From Candidatus Electrothrix rattekaaiensis (GTDB taxonomy: Bacteria > Desulfobacterota > Desulfobulbia > Desulfobulbales > Desulfobulbaceae): a DNA stretch of 64,000 bases. A model generated the notes under the pieces. That model was not told where the DNA came from. It saw nothing but the letters and a program-made list of their open reading frames with translations, and did not search any database. Below, piece after piece: positions 1-7,971 of this stretch. The position numbers were made by a program, and so were the translations under genes. Position 1 is the stretch's first letter. Every line of letters begins with the position of its first letter. The stretch spans positions 620,001-684,000 of the forward strand of contig JAVQMD010000001.1 of NCBI GenBank assembly GCA_032595675.1, in the 5' to 3' direction.

Positions 1-1
1 T

Positions 2-1960
2 CTCATCTGTCGCAGCAGGATTCCTGAAATCAATGTCGGGGTTATAGCCCGTGAAATGGGCGGCGGCGGTCATGCTGCCGCATCCTCGGCCACCATTCGG
101 GACAAAACCCTGTTCGAGGCAGAGGAAGAGCTGCTTTATCTCCTGCATCGTCATGTAAAGCCCCGGGCTATGGCCGGAGAGCTGATGTCCTCTCCGGTAA
201 TAACAGCTACGCCGGATGTCACCCATGAGCAGGCGAACGATCTCATGGCCCGTTATAATATTAATGTGCTTCCTGTGGTTCGTGAGAATGCCGATCGAAA
301 GAACCCTTCAGGATTACTGGGGATCATTTCCCGACGGGATATCACCAAGGCCATTGCCCATAAACTTGGTGATATGCCGATCAGTGAGTATATGACAACT
401 GATCTTGCGGTGCTGCCGGAAAGCGCAACCCAGGCTGATATCCAGGAACTGATTATCGAAAACCGGCAGCGCCTGATTCCGATTATCCGGGAATCTGCGC
501 AGGCAGAGAACAGCGAGGGAGTTATCTGCGGGGTGATCACCCGTACTGATCTGCTCAATCTGATGGTCAATGACCCGGCCCATCTGCCCCGTGACCTGTT
601 TCATGAGGACGAGCATCCCTCCTCAGAGCGGACTCGTAATATCAACTCGCTTATGACGGATACCCTGAGTCGGGATATTATTCTTCTGCTGCGGGAAATC
701 GGTGAGATCGCTGAGGACGTTTGTATGCAGGCCTATGCGGTAGGCGGGTTTGCCCGTGATCTGCTTTTGCAAACCAGGAATCTGGATATTGATATTGTGG
801 TGGAAGGGGACGGCATCGTGTTCGCCAAGGAGCTGGCTGCAAAGAAACAGGCTGCGGTCCGTACTCATGAGAAATTCGCCACAGCCACTGTCATGCTGGC
901 TGACGGCATGCGTATTGATGTGGCAACGGCACGGCTGGAATATTATGCCTTTCCTGCCGCCATGCCCACAGTGGAGCACAGTTCGCTGAAGCAGGATCTT
1001 TTTCGACGTGATTTTACCATCAATGCTATGGCGATTCACCTGAATCCGAAGCGATTCGGCACGCTGGTGGATTTCTTCAATTCACAGAATGATCTCAAGG
1101 AACGGCGCATCAGGGTTCTGCATAATCTCAGTTTTGTAGAAGATCCCACCCGTATTTTCCGGGCTGTTCGTTTTGAGCAGCGTCTTGGTTTTACGATCAG
1201 CAGGCATTCGGAAAAGCTGATGCGGAACGCTGTTCGGATGCATATGTATGAGAAGTTTTCTGGACCTCGTTTTTTTAGCGAATTGAAGCTGATCCTCTCG
1301 GAAGATCATCCCTTGGCTTCTCTGCGCAGACTGGATTCCTTTCACCTGTTTCCTGTGCTTTGGCCTGATTTACGACCCAACCTAAAGATAGATCGCCGCT
1401 TTGTTCATATTCTCACCCAGGCGGAAAAAACTATCTCTTGGTTCAAGCTGCTCTTTTTAGAGGATGCCGGAAAGCAGGCGACCCGTTGTAACACCTGGAT
1501 GGTTTGTTTGCTGGCCGTGTTTAGTCGGTCCCGTGAGCAGGAGCTGCGCAATTTTTGCCATCGCTTTGAGCTACCGCCCAAGCATCGAAGGCAGTTATTG
1601 CGACAAAAGCGCAAAGCGGATCATATTGCATTGCATATGCTGCGACGACCGGTCATGCAGCCTGCTGTGGTCTACTGGCTGCTTGAGCCCCTGGATAATG
1701 AGGGGCTTCTTTACCTGATGAGTATTGCTCGGAAAAAGCATATCCGTCAACAGGTCTCTCATTATGTGACCCATCTTCGTGGTGTTCAGCCATTCCTCAG
1801 TGGCCAGGATCTGATGGAGTTGGGGTATGCCCCGGGGACCTCGTTTCGCATTATGATAAATTATACCTTGAGTGCCCGATTAAACGGTGAGATTTCCAGT
1901 AAAGAGGAGGCTATCGCCTTGATTCAAAAAAAATACCCTGTGGATTCCCTGAATTTTTAA
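2..1960 (+). CDS. DHHA1-CBS-CBS-poly(A) polymerase/tRNA nucleotidyltransferase fusion (5' truncated)
   Basis: The reading frame is open from the window edge, so the true start lies upstream. The first codons read as the end of a DHHA1 domain with the GGGGHAAAS motif (window residues 20-28). Two CBS domains follow (about residues 60-180). Then comes a class II nucleotidyltransferase head with GGFARDLLL and the metal-binding DIDIVVEGDG (about residues 246-270), followed by the helical RNA-binding region. In this family such enzymes add A, or CC, to tRNA 3' ends; the DHH part resembles phosphoesterases. The DHH-CBS-CBS-PolyA_pol order is typical of Desulfobacterota. An internal ATG at 56 would cut the GGGGH motif off its domain, so I do not use it as the start. 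The M50 protease gene starts 29 bases downstream on the same strand. Confidence 0.88.
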   Translation, partial: LICRSRIPEINVGVIAREMGGGGHAAASSATIRDKTLFEAEEELLYLLHRHVKPRAMAGELMSSPVITATPDVTHEQANDLMARYNINVLPVVRENADRKNPSGLLGIISRRDITKAIAHKLGDMPISEYMTTDLAVLPESATQADIQELIIENRQRLIPIIRESAQAENSEGVICGVITRTDLLNLMVNDPAHLPRDLFHEDEHPSSERTRNINSLMTDTLSRDIILLLREIGEIAEDVCMQAYAVGGFARDLLLQTRNLDIDIVVEGDGIVFAKELAAKKQAAVRTHEKFATATVMLADGMRIDVATARLEYYAFPAAMPTVEHSSLKQDLFRRDFTINAMAIHLNPKRFGTLVDFFNSQNDLKERRIRVLHNLSFVEDPTRIFRAVRFEQRLGFTISRHSEKLMRNAVRMHMYEKFSGPRFFSELKLILSEDHPLASLRRLDSFHLFPVLWPDLRPNLKIDRRFVHILTQAEKTISWFKLLFLEDAGKQATRCNTWMVCLLAVFSRSREQELRNFCHRFELPPKHRRQLLRQKRKADHIALHMLRRPVMQPAVVYWLLEPLDNEGLLYLMSIARKKHIRQQVSHYVTHLRGVQPFLSGQDLMELGYAPGTSFRIMINYTLSARLNGEISSKEEAIALIQKKYPVDSLNF

Positions 1961-1989
1961 CTCTGCTCCCGATCTTTGAAAAAACACCT

Positions 1990-2619
1990 ATGGACTTGAA
2001 TCACACCATCCAGCAGCTTATTATTACGGCTCCTCCTTTTCTTTTCGCCCTGACCTTTCATGAGCTGGCTCACGGTTATACTGCTTGGAAGTTGGGGGAT
2101 CCTACGGCAAAAGATGCAGGTCGGTTGACTATGAATCCGCTCAAGCACCTTGATCCCTTTGGGGTACTTGCTTTTTTTATTATGAGGATAGGCTGGGCAA
2201 AACCTGTTCCGGTTAATCCCCGATATTTTCAGGATCCGCAGAAAGGGATGTTGCTCACCGCTCTGGCTGGTCCTGTTGCCAACCTGTTTTTGGCGATCAT
2301 TAGTGCGGTCTTGGTAAAGGTGCTTGCCGCTGTTCCTATTTCGTCGCAATTGATGTTCAACGTGTTCAAGCCGATGTTTGATATGATGGCGGCATCGGTG
2401 TGGATTAACGTTATGTTGGCGGTCTTTAATTTTTTACCCATCCCGCCGTTGGACGGCTCGAAGATTTTGATGGGCTTTCTCCCGTTGGATAAGGCTGCCA
2501 GTTATGCCCGATTGGAGCCCTATGGTTTTATTATTCTCTTGGTTCTCTTTTATACGGGGATGATAGGTACGGTGATCATGCCGATTATTAATTTTACCGT
2601 CGGCATGATGGTAGGATAG
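1990..2619 (+). CDS. Site-2 protease family (M50) membrane metalloprotease
   Basis: A 209-residue integral membrane protein. It has the zinc-protease motif HELAH at residues 24-28 within the first transmembrane segment. A second family motif, NFLPIPPLDGSKIL, lies near residue 155, where the Asp completes the metal site. Four to five hydrophobic segments fit a minimal M50B peptidase of the YwhC/Rip type with no PDZ domain. Such proteases cut membrane-embedded substrates; the substrate is unknown here. The gene follows the tRNA nucleotidyltransferase on the same strand, an arrangement frequent in Desulfobacterota, and may be co-transcribed. No strong Shine-Dalgarno sequence is visible before the ATG. 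Confidence 0.85.
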   Translation: MDLNHTIQQLIITAPPFLFALTFHELAHGYTAWKLGDPTAKDAGRLTMNPLKHLDPFGVLAFFIMRIGWAKPVPVNPRYFQDPQKGMLLTALAGPVANLFLAIISAVLVKVLAAVPISSQLMFNVFKPMFDMMAASVWINVMLAVFNFLPIPPLDGSKILMGFLPLDKAASYARLEPYGFIILLVLFYTGMIGTVIMPIINFTVGMMVG

Positions 2620-2774
2620 CTTGGCTTCTTGGTTATTTTTTGTTAAATTTCCAAGGTGATCAATGGAGTGCTTTGTCCTCTGTTAATTTTTTCCAGGGGT
2701 GTTTTGTTGTTGAAAAAACCTTGGTAAAACTATACCCTATCGTGTATCAGAATATTTCAATGCATTATTTTTCT

Positions 2775-2850
2775 CCCGGAAAATACCGGGACATCAAGAA
2801 AACAGGATGTTGCTCCACGTAGCACTTGATGTCGCTGACCCTGTTTTTTT
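2775..2850 (+). promoter_or_regulatory. Possible structured RNA (pseudoknot topology) upstream of HD-GYP gene
   Basis: The 369-base stretch between the protease and the HD-GYP gene holds no convincing gene but has clear structure. CCCGG/CCGGG forms a hairpin at 2775-2789. ACATCAAG (2791-2798) pairs perfectly with CTTGATGT (2825-2832), enclosing TGCT/AGCA (2811-2824). AAAACAGG (2799-2806), inside that loop, pairs perfectly with CCTGTTTT (2840-2847), which runs into seven T. The A-B-A'-B' order is a pseudoknot, or two alternative hairpins of which the second is a terminator. It could be a riboswitch/attenuator or simply the protease gene's terminator. I recognise no known riboswitch class. Confidence 0.4.
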
Positions 2851-2988
2851 GTGATTTTTTATCGTATTCACAGGAAATACAAACTATTATCCTCTAAAAA
2901 ATGTACCGGTACAACAGATGCAACAGGGATGTTGCGCAAGAGCATATCTTGGTGTGTTTGGTATGTACTTGATGTAATAAAAAAGAAT

Positions 2989-4197
2989 ATGAGCGGTTGG
3001 CAACAGAAAGATGTTACATTAGTTTCGATCCTTAATAAAATCAGTGTACTGAACCAGCTTCAAGACGTCAATACGATCTTGGATGCCACGCTGTCCGAGG
3101 CACGGAGTTTGACCCATGCTGATGCAGGATCCATCTTTCTTGTCAAGGGAGATAATCTTGAGTTCCGTCATGTGCAAAACGTCACCCTGTTCGGTGAAAA
3201 GGGTGCCGGGGCAGCCAGGTATACAAATGTGAGCATTCCCATAAGCGAGGACTCCATTGTCGGTTTTTCCGCTTTGACCAAGGAAATAGTGGTTATTGAT
3301 GACGCATATAATATTTCTTTGGATGTGCCCTATAACTTTAACGATTCCTTTGACAAAAGCAGTTGTTACCATACGACCTCTATTCTGACAATCCCCCTTG
3401 TTTCCTTAGATAATCAAGGCTTGGTCGGTGTTATACAACTTATCAATGCGCAGGACGAGCACGGGAAGGTAACAAGCTTTTCTGAACAGAGCAGGATGTG
3501 GGTCCGTGTCTTCAGTAATAATGCCGCTGCTATTATTGAGCGGAGCATGCTGAACCATGAATTGATTCTCCGTATGGTGAAAATGGCAGAATTGCATGAT
3601 CCAGAGGAAACCGGTGCCCATGTTCAACGGGTCAGTGCCTATAGTGTTGAAATCTATAAGCGTTGGGCTGAAAAAAAGAAGGTGCCACAGGCTGAGATTG
3701 TCAAGTATTGCGATCTGTTGAGTCGGGCTGCACTTCTGCATGACGCAGGTAAGGTTGGGATCCCGGATGCGATTCTTAAGAAACCTGGTCGGTTAACGTC
3801 GGAAGAGTTTGAACTTGTTCAACAACATACTATCTCTGGTGCTGCTCTGTTTACCAATATTTCCTCGGAGCTTGATCAAATGACCCATGATATCGTTCTT
3901 CATCATCATGAGAGATGGAACGGCGAGGGGTATCCTGGTCGTTTGGTGCAGGACGGTTCAAAATGGATCCGAAAGCCCCTTGCTGGCGAAGAGATCCCCT
4001 TTGCTGCGCGAATAGTTTCTTTGGCGGATGTCTTTGATGCCCTTTCTTCGAAACGTTGTTATAAGGTTCCTTGGGAGGATGAAAAGATTTACAATGAGAT
4101 CCGGAAAGGATCTGGCGAGTATTTTGATCCAGACTTGGTTGATGCCTTTTTCGAGATAACGGATATCCTCTACGCCATTCAGGAAAGATTTACATGA
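2989..4197 (+). CDS. GAF domain HD-GYP phosphodiesterase
   Basis: A cytoplasmic two-domain signalling protein of 402 residues. The N-terminal part (about 15-180) is a GAF sensor domain. The C-terminal part has every HD-GYP hallmark: LLHDAGKVGIP with the HD pair, an invariant GRLTSEEFELVQQH stretch, HHHERWNG and GEGYP. This family hydrolyses cyclic di-GMP. The ATG at 2989 (protein starting MSGWQQKDV) is chosen because the upstream in-frame extension from a GTG at 2851 has low-complexity, non-domain sequence and overlaps the structured RNA. The ribosome site is weak. All catalytic metal ligands look intact, so activity is expected. Confidence 0.85.
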   Translation: MSGWQQKDVTLVSILNKISVLNQLQDVNTILDATLSEARSLTHADAGSIFLVKGDNLEFRHVQNVTLFGEKGAGAARYTNVSIPISEDSIVGFSALTKEIVVIDDAYNISLDVPYNFNDSFDKSSCYHTTSILTIPLVSLDNQGLVGVIQLINAQDEHGKVTSFSEQSRMWVRVFSNNAAAIIERSMLNHELILRMVKMAELHDPEETGAHVQRVSAYSVEIYKRWAEKKKVPQAEIVKYCDLLSRAALLHDAGKVGIPDAILKKPGRLTSEEFELVQQHTISGAALFTNISSELDQMTHDIVLHHHERWNGEGYPGRLVQDGSKWIRKPLAGEEIPFAARIVSLADVFDALSSKRCYKVPWEDEKIYNEIRKGSGEYFDPDLVDAFFEITDILYAIQERFT

Positions 4198-4282
4198 ACT
4201 TTCCGCTTTGAGCCGTCTTTTTAGGGGGAACCCCTTTGTTTTGTACGAAAAAAATAATGTTCATCAAACGAAAAAAGAAGAC

Positions 4283-4660
4283 ATGGAAAAACTCATTAAG
4301 GAATTAAAGAACCTCGTTTCTTTTAAAGACACGACTGATGTCGGTGATATTGTTCTCGTGGTGGTCGAGGAAACAGGAATGGCAGGCTATGCCTTGGTTA
4401 CCGGGATTGAGCGCGATTATACCCGGAAGGATGAATGGTGGGAAGTGCATATGCAGCTTCTCTCCGTCCCGCCTCAACCCCTTGTCTGGACCCTGCGAAC
4501 CGAGCAATTCACCGGTCAGGAAACCTTTACGATGGGCGGCAAGGGACGCTTTGTCAAGGCTGTTCTTTTCGAGACAAAAGCGGGCGGGACAGATTCGGCC
4601 CCTCCGAGCGGTAGCGAGGACGGTACGGAAAAAAAAGGCGGACTGCGCCTAATTAAATGA
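4283..4660 (+). CDS. Conserved-looking hypothetical protein
   Basis: A 125-residue soluble protein beginning MEKLIKELKNLV, with a short N-terminal helix, then a beta-rich domain (about residues 18-100) containing DVGDIVLVVVEETG and a WWEVHMQLLSVPPQP stretch. The last 25 residues are polar and low in complexity. I do not recognise the family. The start at 4283 follows an AAGAAG purine stretch; the longer TTG-started frame from 4208 adds an unstructured leader. It sits between an HD-GYP gene and HPr with only 19 bases to HPr, so co-transcription with the phosphotransferase genes is likely. Confidence 0.65.
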   Translation: MEKLIKELKNLVSFKDTTDVGDIVLVVVEETGMAGYALVTGIERDYTRKDEWWEVHMQLLSVPPQPLVWTLRTEQFTGQETFTMGGKGRFVKAVLFETKAGGTDSAPPSGSEDGTEKKGGLRLIK

Positions 4661-4679
4661 AACGTTAATAAAGAGTTGC

Positions 4680-4991
4680 ATGAAAAATGTTTCCTGGGAA
4701 AGCACGGTCAATAATCCGAACGGGGTGCATTGCCGAGTTGCCGAACGCCTGATCAAGGTGATTGACGAGCACAAGGCAACTGTACATATTATAGATCAGG
4801 GGCAGCCTGTTGACTGTACCTCTATCCTTGAATTGCTCAGTCTTGCCCTGGGGCAGGGGAGCAGGGTGCAGTTCACAGCCCAAGGATCTGATGCGGATCA
4901 GGTGGTCGCTGCGGTGGAACAGGTTTTGTCAGAGCCTGAACCCGATCACAACGCTCCTTCCCGGATGGAGCAGGAGGCTTCAAAAAAGTAA
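4680..4991 (+). CDS. HPr family phosphocarrier protein
   Basis: A 103-residue protein with the HPr fold signature. NPNGVHCRVAERL places the phospho-accepting histidine at residue 17, followed by a CTSILELLSLAL helix corresponding to the regulatory-serine region of HPr (here S-I-L-E-L-L). It accepts phosphate from the enzyme I encoded immediately downstream and passes it to EIIA-type partners. The stop codon overlaps the start of the EI gene (TAATG), indicating translational coupling. The tail beyond residue 90 is acidic and longer than usual. No EII genes lie in the window, so the pair probably works in a regulatory (PTS-Ntr-like) or mannose-type system encoded elsewhere. Confidence 0.88.
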   Translation: MKNVSWESTVNNPNGVHCRVAERLIKVIDEHKATVHIIDQGQPVDCTSILELLSLALGQGSRVQFTAQGSDADQVVAAVEQVLSEPEPDHNAPSRMEQEASKK

Positions 4992-6775
4992 TGGAACAGG
5001 GTGCAGAGCGGGAACCGGAAACCCTGTACGGGATCAGCGGGTCACCCGGTATTGTGATCGGTCGGGTCGTGGTTCTCAGGCCCCGTTCCGATGACCTTGT
5101 CCGTTATCGGCTGGAGAAGGAAGCGATTCAAGCGGAACAGGAGCGCTTCCAGGAGGCTGTTGATGGGGCGGAACAGGAGCTGAAGGATCTGCGCAGCAAA
5201 TTCGAGGGCGATCTTTCCGACACCCTCACTATTATGGACTCCCATATTCGGATGCTCCGGGACAGAATGATCCTAGACCAGACAGCTGGCCTCATTGAGC
5301 AGAAACAGATCAATGCGGAATGGGCACTTTCCCGGGCTCTTTACCTTGTTAAAAAGAAATTTGACCATATTGCTGATGCATACATCAGAGATCGTTTTGC
5401 AGATGTAGAGTATGTGGTGAATCTACTTTTGGATCAGCTTTCCGAGCACGGGCAGCAATTTCCCACCGGCTTTGCAGAACCGGTTATCGTGGTCAGCGAG
5501 GATTTTGCCCCAGTGGATACTGTCCGTATGCAATCTGAGAAGGTTCTCGGCTTTTTGACAGAAAAAGGCGGGACAACATCGCATACCGCTATTGTTGCCC
5601 GATCCTTGGGGCTTCCTGCTGTGGTGGGAGTGGAAAATATTACCGAACGTTGTCGTACCGGTGATACGATCATTCTGGACGGGTATGACGGGCGGGTTTG
5701 TCTTTTCCCGACCATGGACCAGCAGAAGCAGTATCAGGAGTATGACCGCCAGCATCAAGCCTTTTCCGATGAACTGCGTTGGTATATCCATTTGACCTCG
5801 GAAACCCTTGACGGGCTTAGGGTACGCCTATCTGCAAATATCGAGATCCCGGACGAGATAGAGGGGGTGATCTATTACGGGTCAGACGGTATCGGTCTGT
5901 TTCGTTCCGAGTTCGGTTATTTTCAACAAAAGCATCTTCCAGACGAAGAAGCCCTCTTCAGTGTGTATCAAGATCTGGTCATTGCCTTGGACCCGCAACC
6001 GGTCACCATCCGGACCCTTGATGCGGGCGGTGATAAACTTGTAAGTCAGCTGCCGGGGAATAGATTTAAGATCCTGCATGAACGTAATCCGGCCCTTGGC
6101 CTGCGTTCTATTCGCTTGTCCCTACGGGAAAAGCCGCTGTTCATCACCCAGCTGAGGGCCTTGTTGCGTGCCTCCGCCTTTGGTCGCCTACGCATTCTCT
6201 TTCCCCTGATCAGTATGCTCAGTGAACTCCAACAGGTCCAAGAGATTATAGGTCAGGTCATGATGGATCTGACCAATGAGGGCGTTCCTTTTGATCCAGA
6301 TGTTGAGCTCGGCATCATGATTGAGGTGCCCAGTGCTGTCACTATGGCAGATGCCTTGGCGGCCGAGGTTGATTTTTTCAGTATTGGTACCAATGATCTT
6401 ATCCAGTATTCCCTCGCCATTGACCGGGGCAATGAATATGTGGCCAAGATGTATGATCCTCTTCATCCGGCTGTCCTGCGTATGATCAGTCGAACTGTTG
6501 AAGCAGGCCATGCCCAGGGTATTGAGGTGGCTCTCTGCGGTGAGATGGCAGGAGATGTGTTCGTGGCACCGGTTCTGTTAGGCCTAGGCCTTGACGAGCT
6601 GTCTATGCGCCCTTCGGCAATTCCCCATGTCAAACGCCTACTCCGTCATTCCACCACGCGCCGGTTAACCGATTTGGCAAAGCAGATCCTGACATGCGGG
6701 GACGCGAGGGAAGCACGTGAACTGCTCAAGAACTATCTGGACAGCAATTACGGCGGATGGCGGGAACGGTTATGA
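4991..6775 (+). CDS. ptsI: Phosphoenolpyruvate-protein phosphotransferase (enzyme I)
   Basis: A 594-residue cytoplasmic enzyme transferring phosphate from PEP to HPr. The N-terminal HPr-binding helical domain is followed by GGTTSHTAIVARSLGLPAVVG, with the phosphorylated histidine at residue 198. The C-terminal PEP-binding barrel shows DGIGLFRSEF, the NPALGLRSIR loop, EVPSAV, SIGTNDLIQY and LCGEMAGD with the catalytic cysteine at residue 516. Length and motif order match typical EI. The gene overlaps HPr upstream by one base (TAATG) and thiL downstream (ATGA), so HPr-EI-ThiL form one translationally coupled run. Confidence 0.95.
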   Translation: MEQGAEREPETLYGISGSPGIVIGRVVVLRPRSDDLVRYRLEKEAIQAEQERFQEAVDGAEQELKDLRSKFEGDLSDTLTIMDSHIRMLRDRMILDQTAGLIEQKQINAEWALSRALYLVKKKFDHIADAYIRDRFADVEYVVNLLLDQLSEHGQQFPTGFAEPVIVVSEDFAPVDTVRMQSEKVLGFLTEKGGTTSHTAIVARSLGLPAVVGVENITERCRTGDTIILDGYDGRVCLFPTMDQQKQYQEYDRQHQAFSDELRWYIHLTSETLDGLRVRLSANIEIPDEIEGVIYYGSDGIGLFRSEFGYFQQKHLPDEEALFSVYQDLVIALDPQPVTIRTLDAGGDKLVSQLPGNRFKILHERNPALGLRSIRLSLREKPLFITQLRALLRASAFGRLRILFPLISMLSELQQVQEIIGQVMMDLTNEGVPFDPDVELGIMIEVPSAVTMADALAAEVDFFSIGTNDLIQYSLAIDRGNEYVAKMYDPLHPAVLRMISRTVEAGHAQGIEVALCGEMAGDVFVAPVLLGLGLDELSMRPSAIPHVKRLLRHSTTRRLTDLAKQILTCGDAREARELLKNYLDSNYGGWRERL

Positions 6776-7815
6776 GGGAACGAGATCTTATTGAGTTGAT
6801 CCGAAATCTTGCCTGTAACGAGGGTGAGGGCTTGGTGCAGGGGATCGGCGATGATTGCGCTGTTGTTGCAAAGGACAGGCAGAATGTCTGGTTGCTGACT
6901 ATGGACACCCTAATCGAATCGGTTCATTTTGACTGTTCCTGGCATCCCCCGTACCTGTTGGGGCGCAAGGCAGTTTCTGTGAATGTGAGTGACATCGCTG
7001 CAATGGGAGGACAACCGGTTTTTGCTCTGCTTTCTCTGGGGTTGCCGACTGATTTTGTGCCGGAATGGGCAACAGAGCTGAGCAGAGGAATCAATGATGC
7101 CTGCCGTCAGTACGGTTGTCTCTTGATCGGCGGAGACACGGTGTGCAGCCCGGAAAAGGTGTGCCTGACCCTGACCCTTATCGGCGAGACTGAGAAAAAC
7201 CGGGTACTGTATCGGCATGGAGCCTGTCCTGGTGATATTGTCTGGGTGTCCGGCTTATTGGGATATGCTGCTGCCGGGCTCGACTGCTTCCGATCAGGAA
7301 AGGTTATCGGGGAACATATCGGGATACCGCCTGAATATCCCTCGGAGTTAGCATCTTGCATCAAGGCTCATCTTGATCCTGAGGCGCGGGTGGGTCTCGC
7401 CGGAGCCCTTGCCCGAACAGGTTATGTCCATGCCATGATGGATCTTTCCGACGGATTAGCCACGGATCTCTCTCATCTCTGTCAACAAAGCAGGGTCGGA
7501 GCGAGGATTGAAGCTGAAAAGCTTCCTGGGCGTGCGGGCCTTGCTCATGCGGCTTCTTTGTTGGATAAGAAGAGAAAAGATGGGATGATTGTAGATTGGA
7601 TGATTGCAGGCGGCGAAGATTACGAACTGCTGTTTACTGCGGACCCGAAAGACAGTCACGCCATCTTGGCTGCCGCAGCCGAGCAAGGTACTAGGGTGAG
7701 CCCCGTGGGTACCATCAGAGTGGGGCAGGGCGTTACCTTGCAGCGGAAGACAGCCGAAGAGGACGTGGAACAGGCTGTTTCCTTTCAAGGATTCGACCAT
7801 TTCGCCGGGAACTGA
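6772..7815 (+). CDS. thiL: Thiamine-monophosphate kinase
   Basis: A 347-residue ThiL of the AIR-synthase superfamily, which phosphorylates thiamine monophosphate to the active diphosphate cofactor. The N-terminus carries GIGDDCAVV, followed by DTLIESVHFD, VNVSDIAAMGG and the glycine-rich LLIGGDTV. The C-terminal half has MDLSDGLATDL and IAGGEDYELLFT. The ATG at 6772 forms an ATGA overlap with the EI stop codon and gives the standard N-terminus MRERDLIELIR; the upstream ATG at 6757 would add only five residues. Linkage to HPr-EI is likely operonic convenience. A fragment of an unrelated hydrolase abuts its stop codon. Confidence 0.93.
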   Translation: MRERDLIELIRNLACNEGEGLVQGIGDDCAVVAKDRQNVWLLTMDTLIESVHFDCSWHPPYLLGRKAVSVNVSDIAAMGGQPVFALLSLGLPTDFVPEWATELSRGINDACRQYGCLLIGGDTVCSPEKVCLTLTLIGETEKNRVLYRHGACPGDIVWVSGLLGYAAAGLDCFRSGKVIGEHIGIPPEYPSELASCIKAHLDPEARVGLAGALARTGYVHAMMDLSDGLATDLSHLCQQSRVGARIEAEKLPGRAGLAHAASLLDKKRKDGMIVDWMIAGGEDYELLFTADPKDSHAILAAAAEQGTRVSPVGTIRVGQGVTLQRKTAEEDVEQAVSFQGFDHFAGN

Positions 7816-7919
7816 TTGGCTATGAAACAGAGTTGCTCCTGGAGGTTGGCGATGATACCGATACCATCGGAGCTATGGCCTGTCACTTTGCCGATGCGAT
7901 TGTTCAAGGACATTTTTGA
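7806..7919 (+). pseudogene. C-terminal remnant of an ADP-ribosylglycohydrolase-like protein
   Basis: In the third reading frame, overlapping the last bases of thiL, about 37 codons end in VGDDTDTIGAMACHF before a TGA at 7917. The GDDTDTIGAMA string closely resembles the conserved GxDTDTIxAxAG metal-binding motif near the C-terminus of ADP-ribosyl-(dinitrogen reductase) glycohydrolases. There is no start codon or N-terminal domain, because thiL occupies the upstream sequence. I read it as a decayed gene end left by a deletion that joined thiL to it. The evidence is a single motif. Confidence 0.45.
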
Positions 7920-7971
7920 GCATAACTGGATGCAGCAGATATTAGCCGGATATTAGCTTTATGAGGGCTTG

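Noticed and set aside
2640-2822. 60-codon frame upstream of the first HD-GYP gene
   Set aside because: No ribosome site, unlikely amino acid composition, and it overlaps the paired RNA segments.
2775-2850. GEMM (c-di-GMP-I) riboswitch
   Set aside because: The characteristic GEMM core and tetraloop/receptor sequences are not visible; only the pairings are reported.
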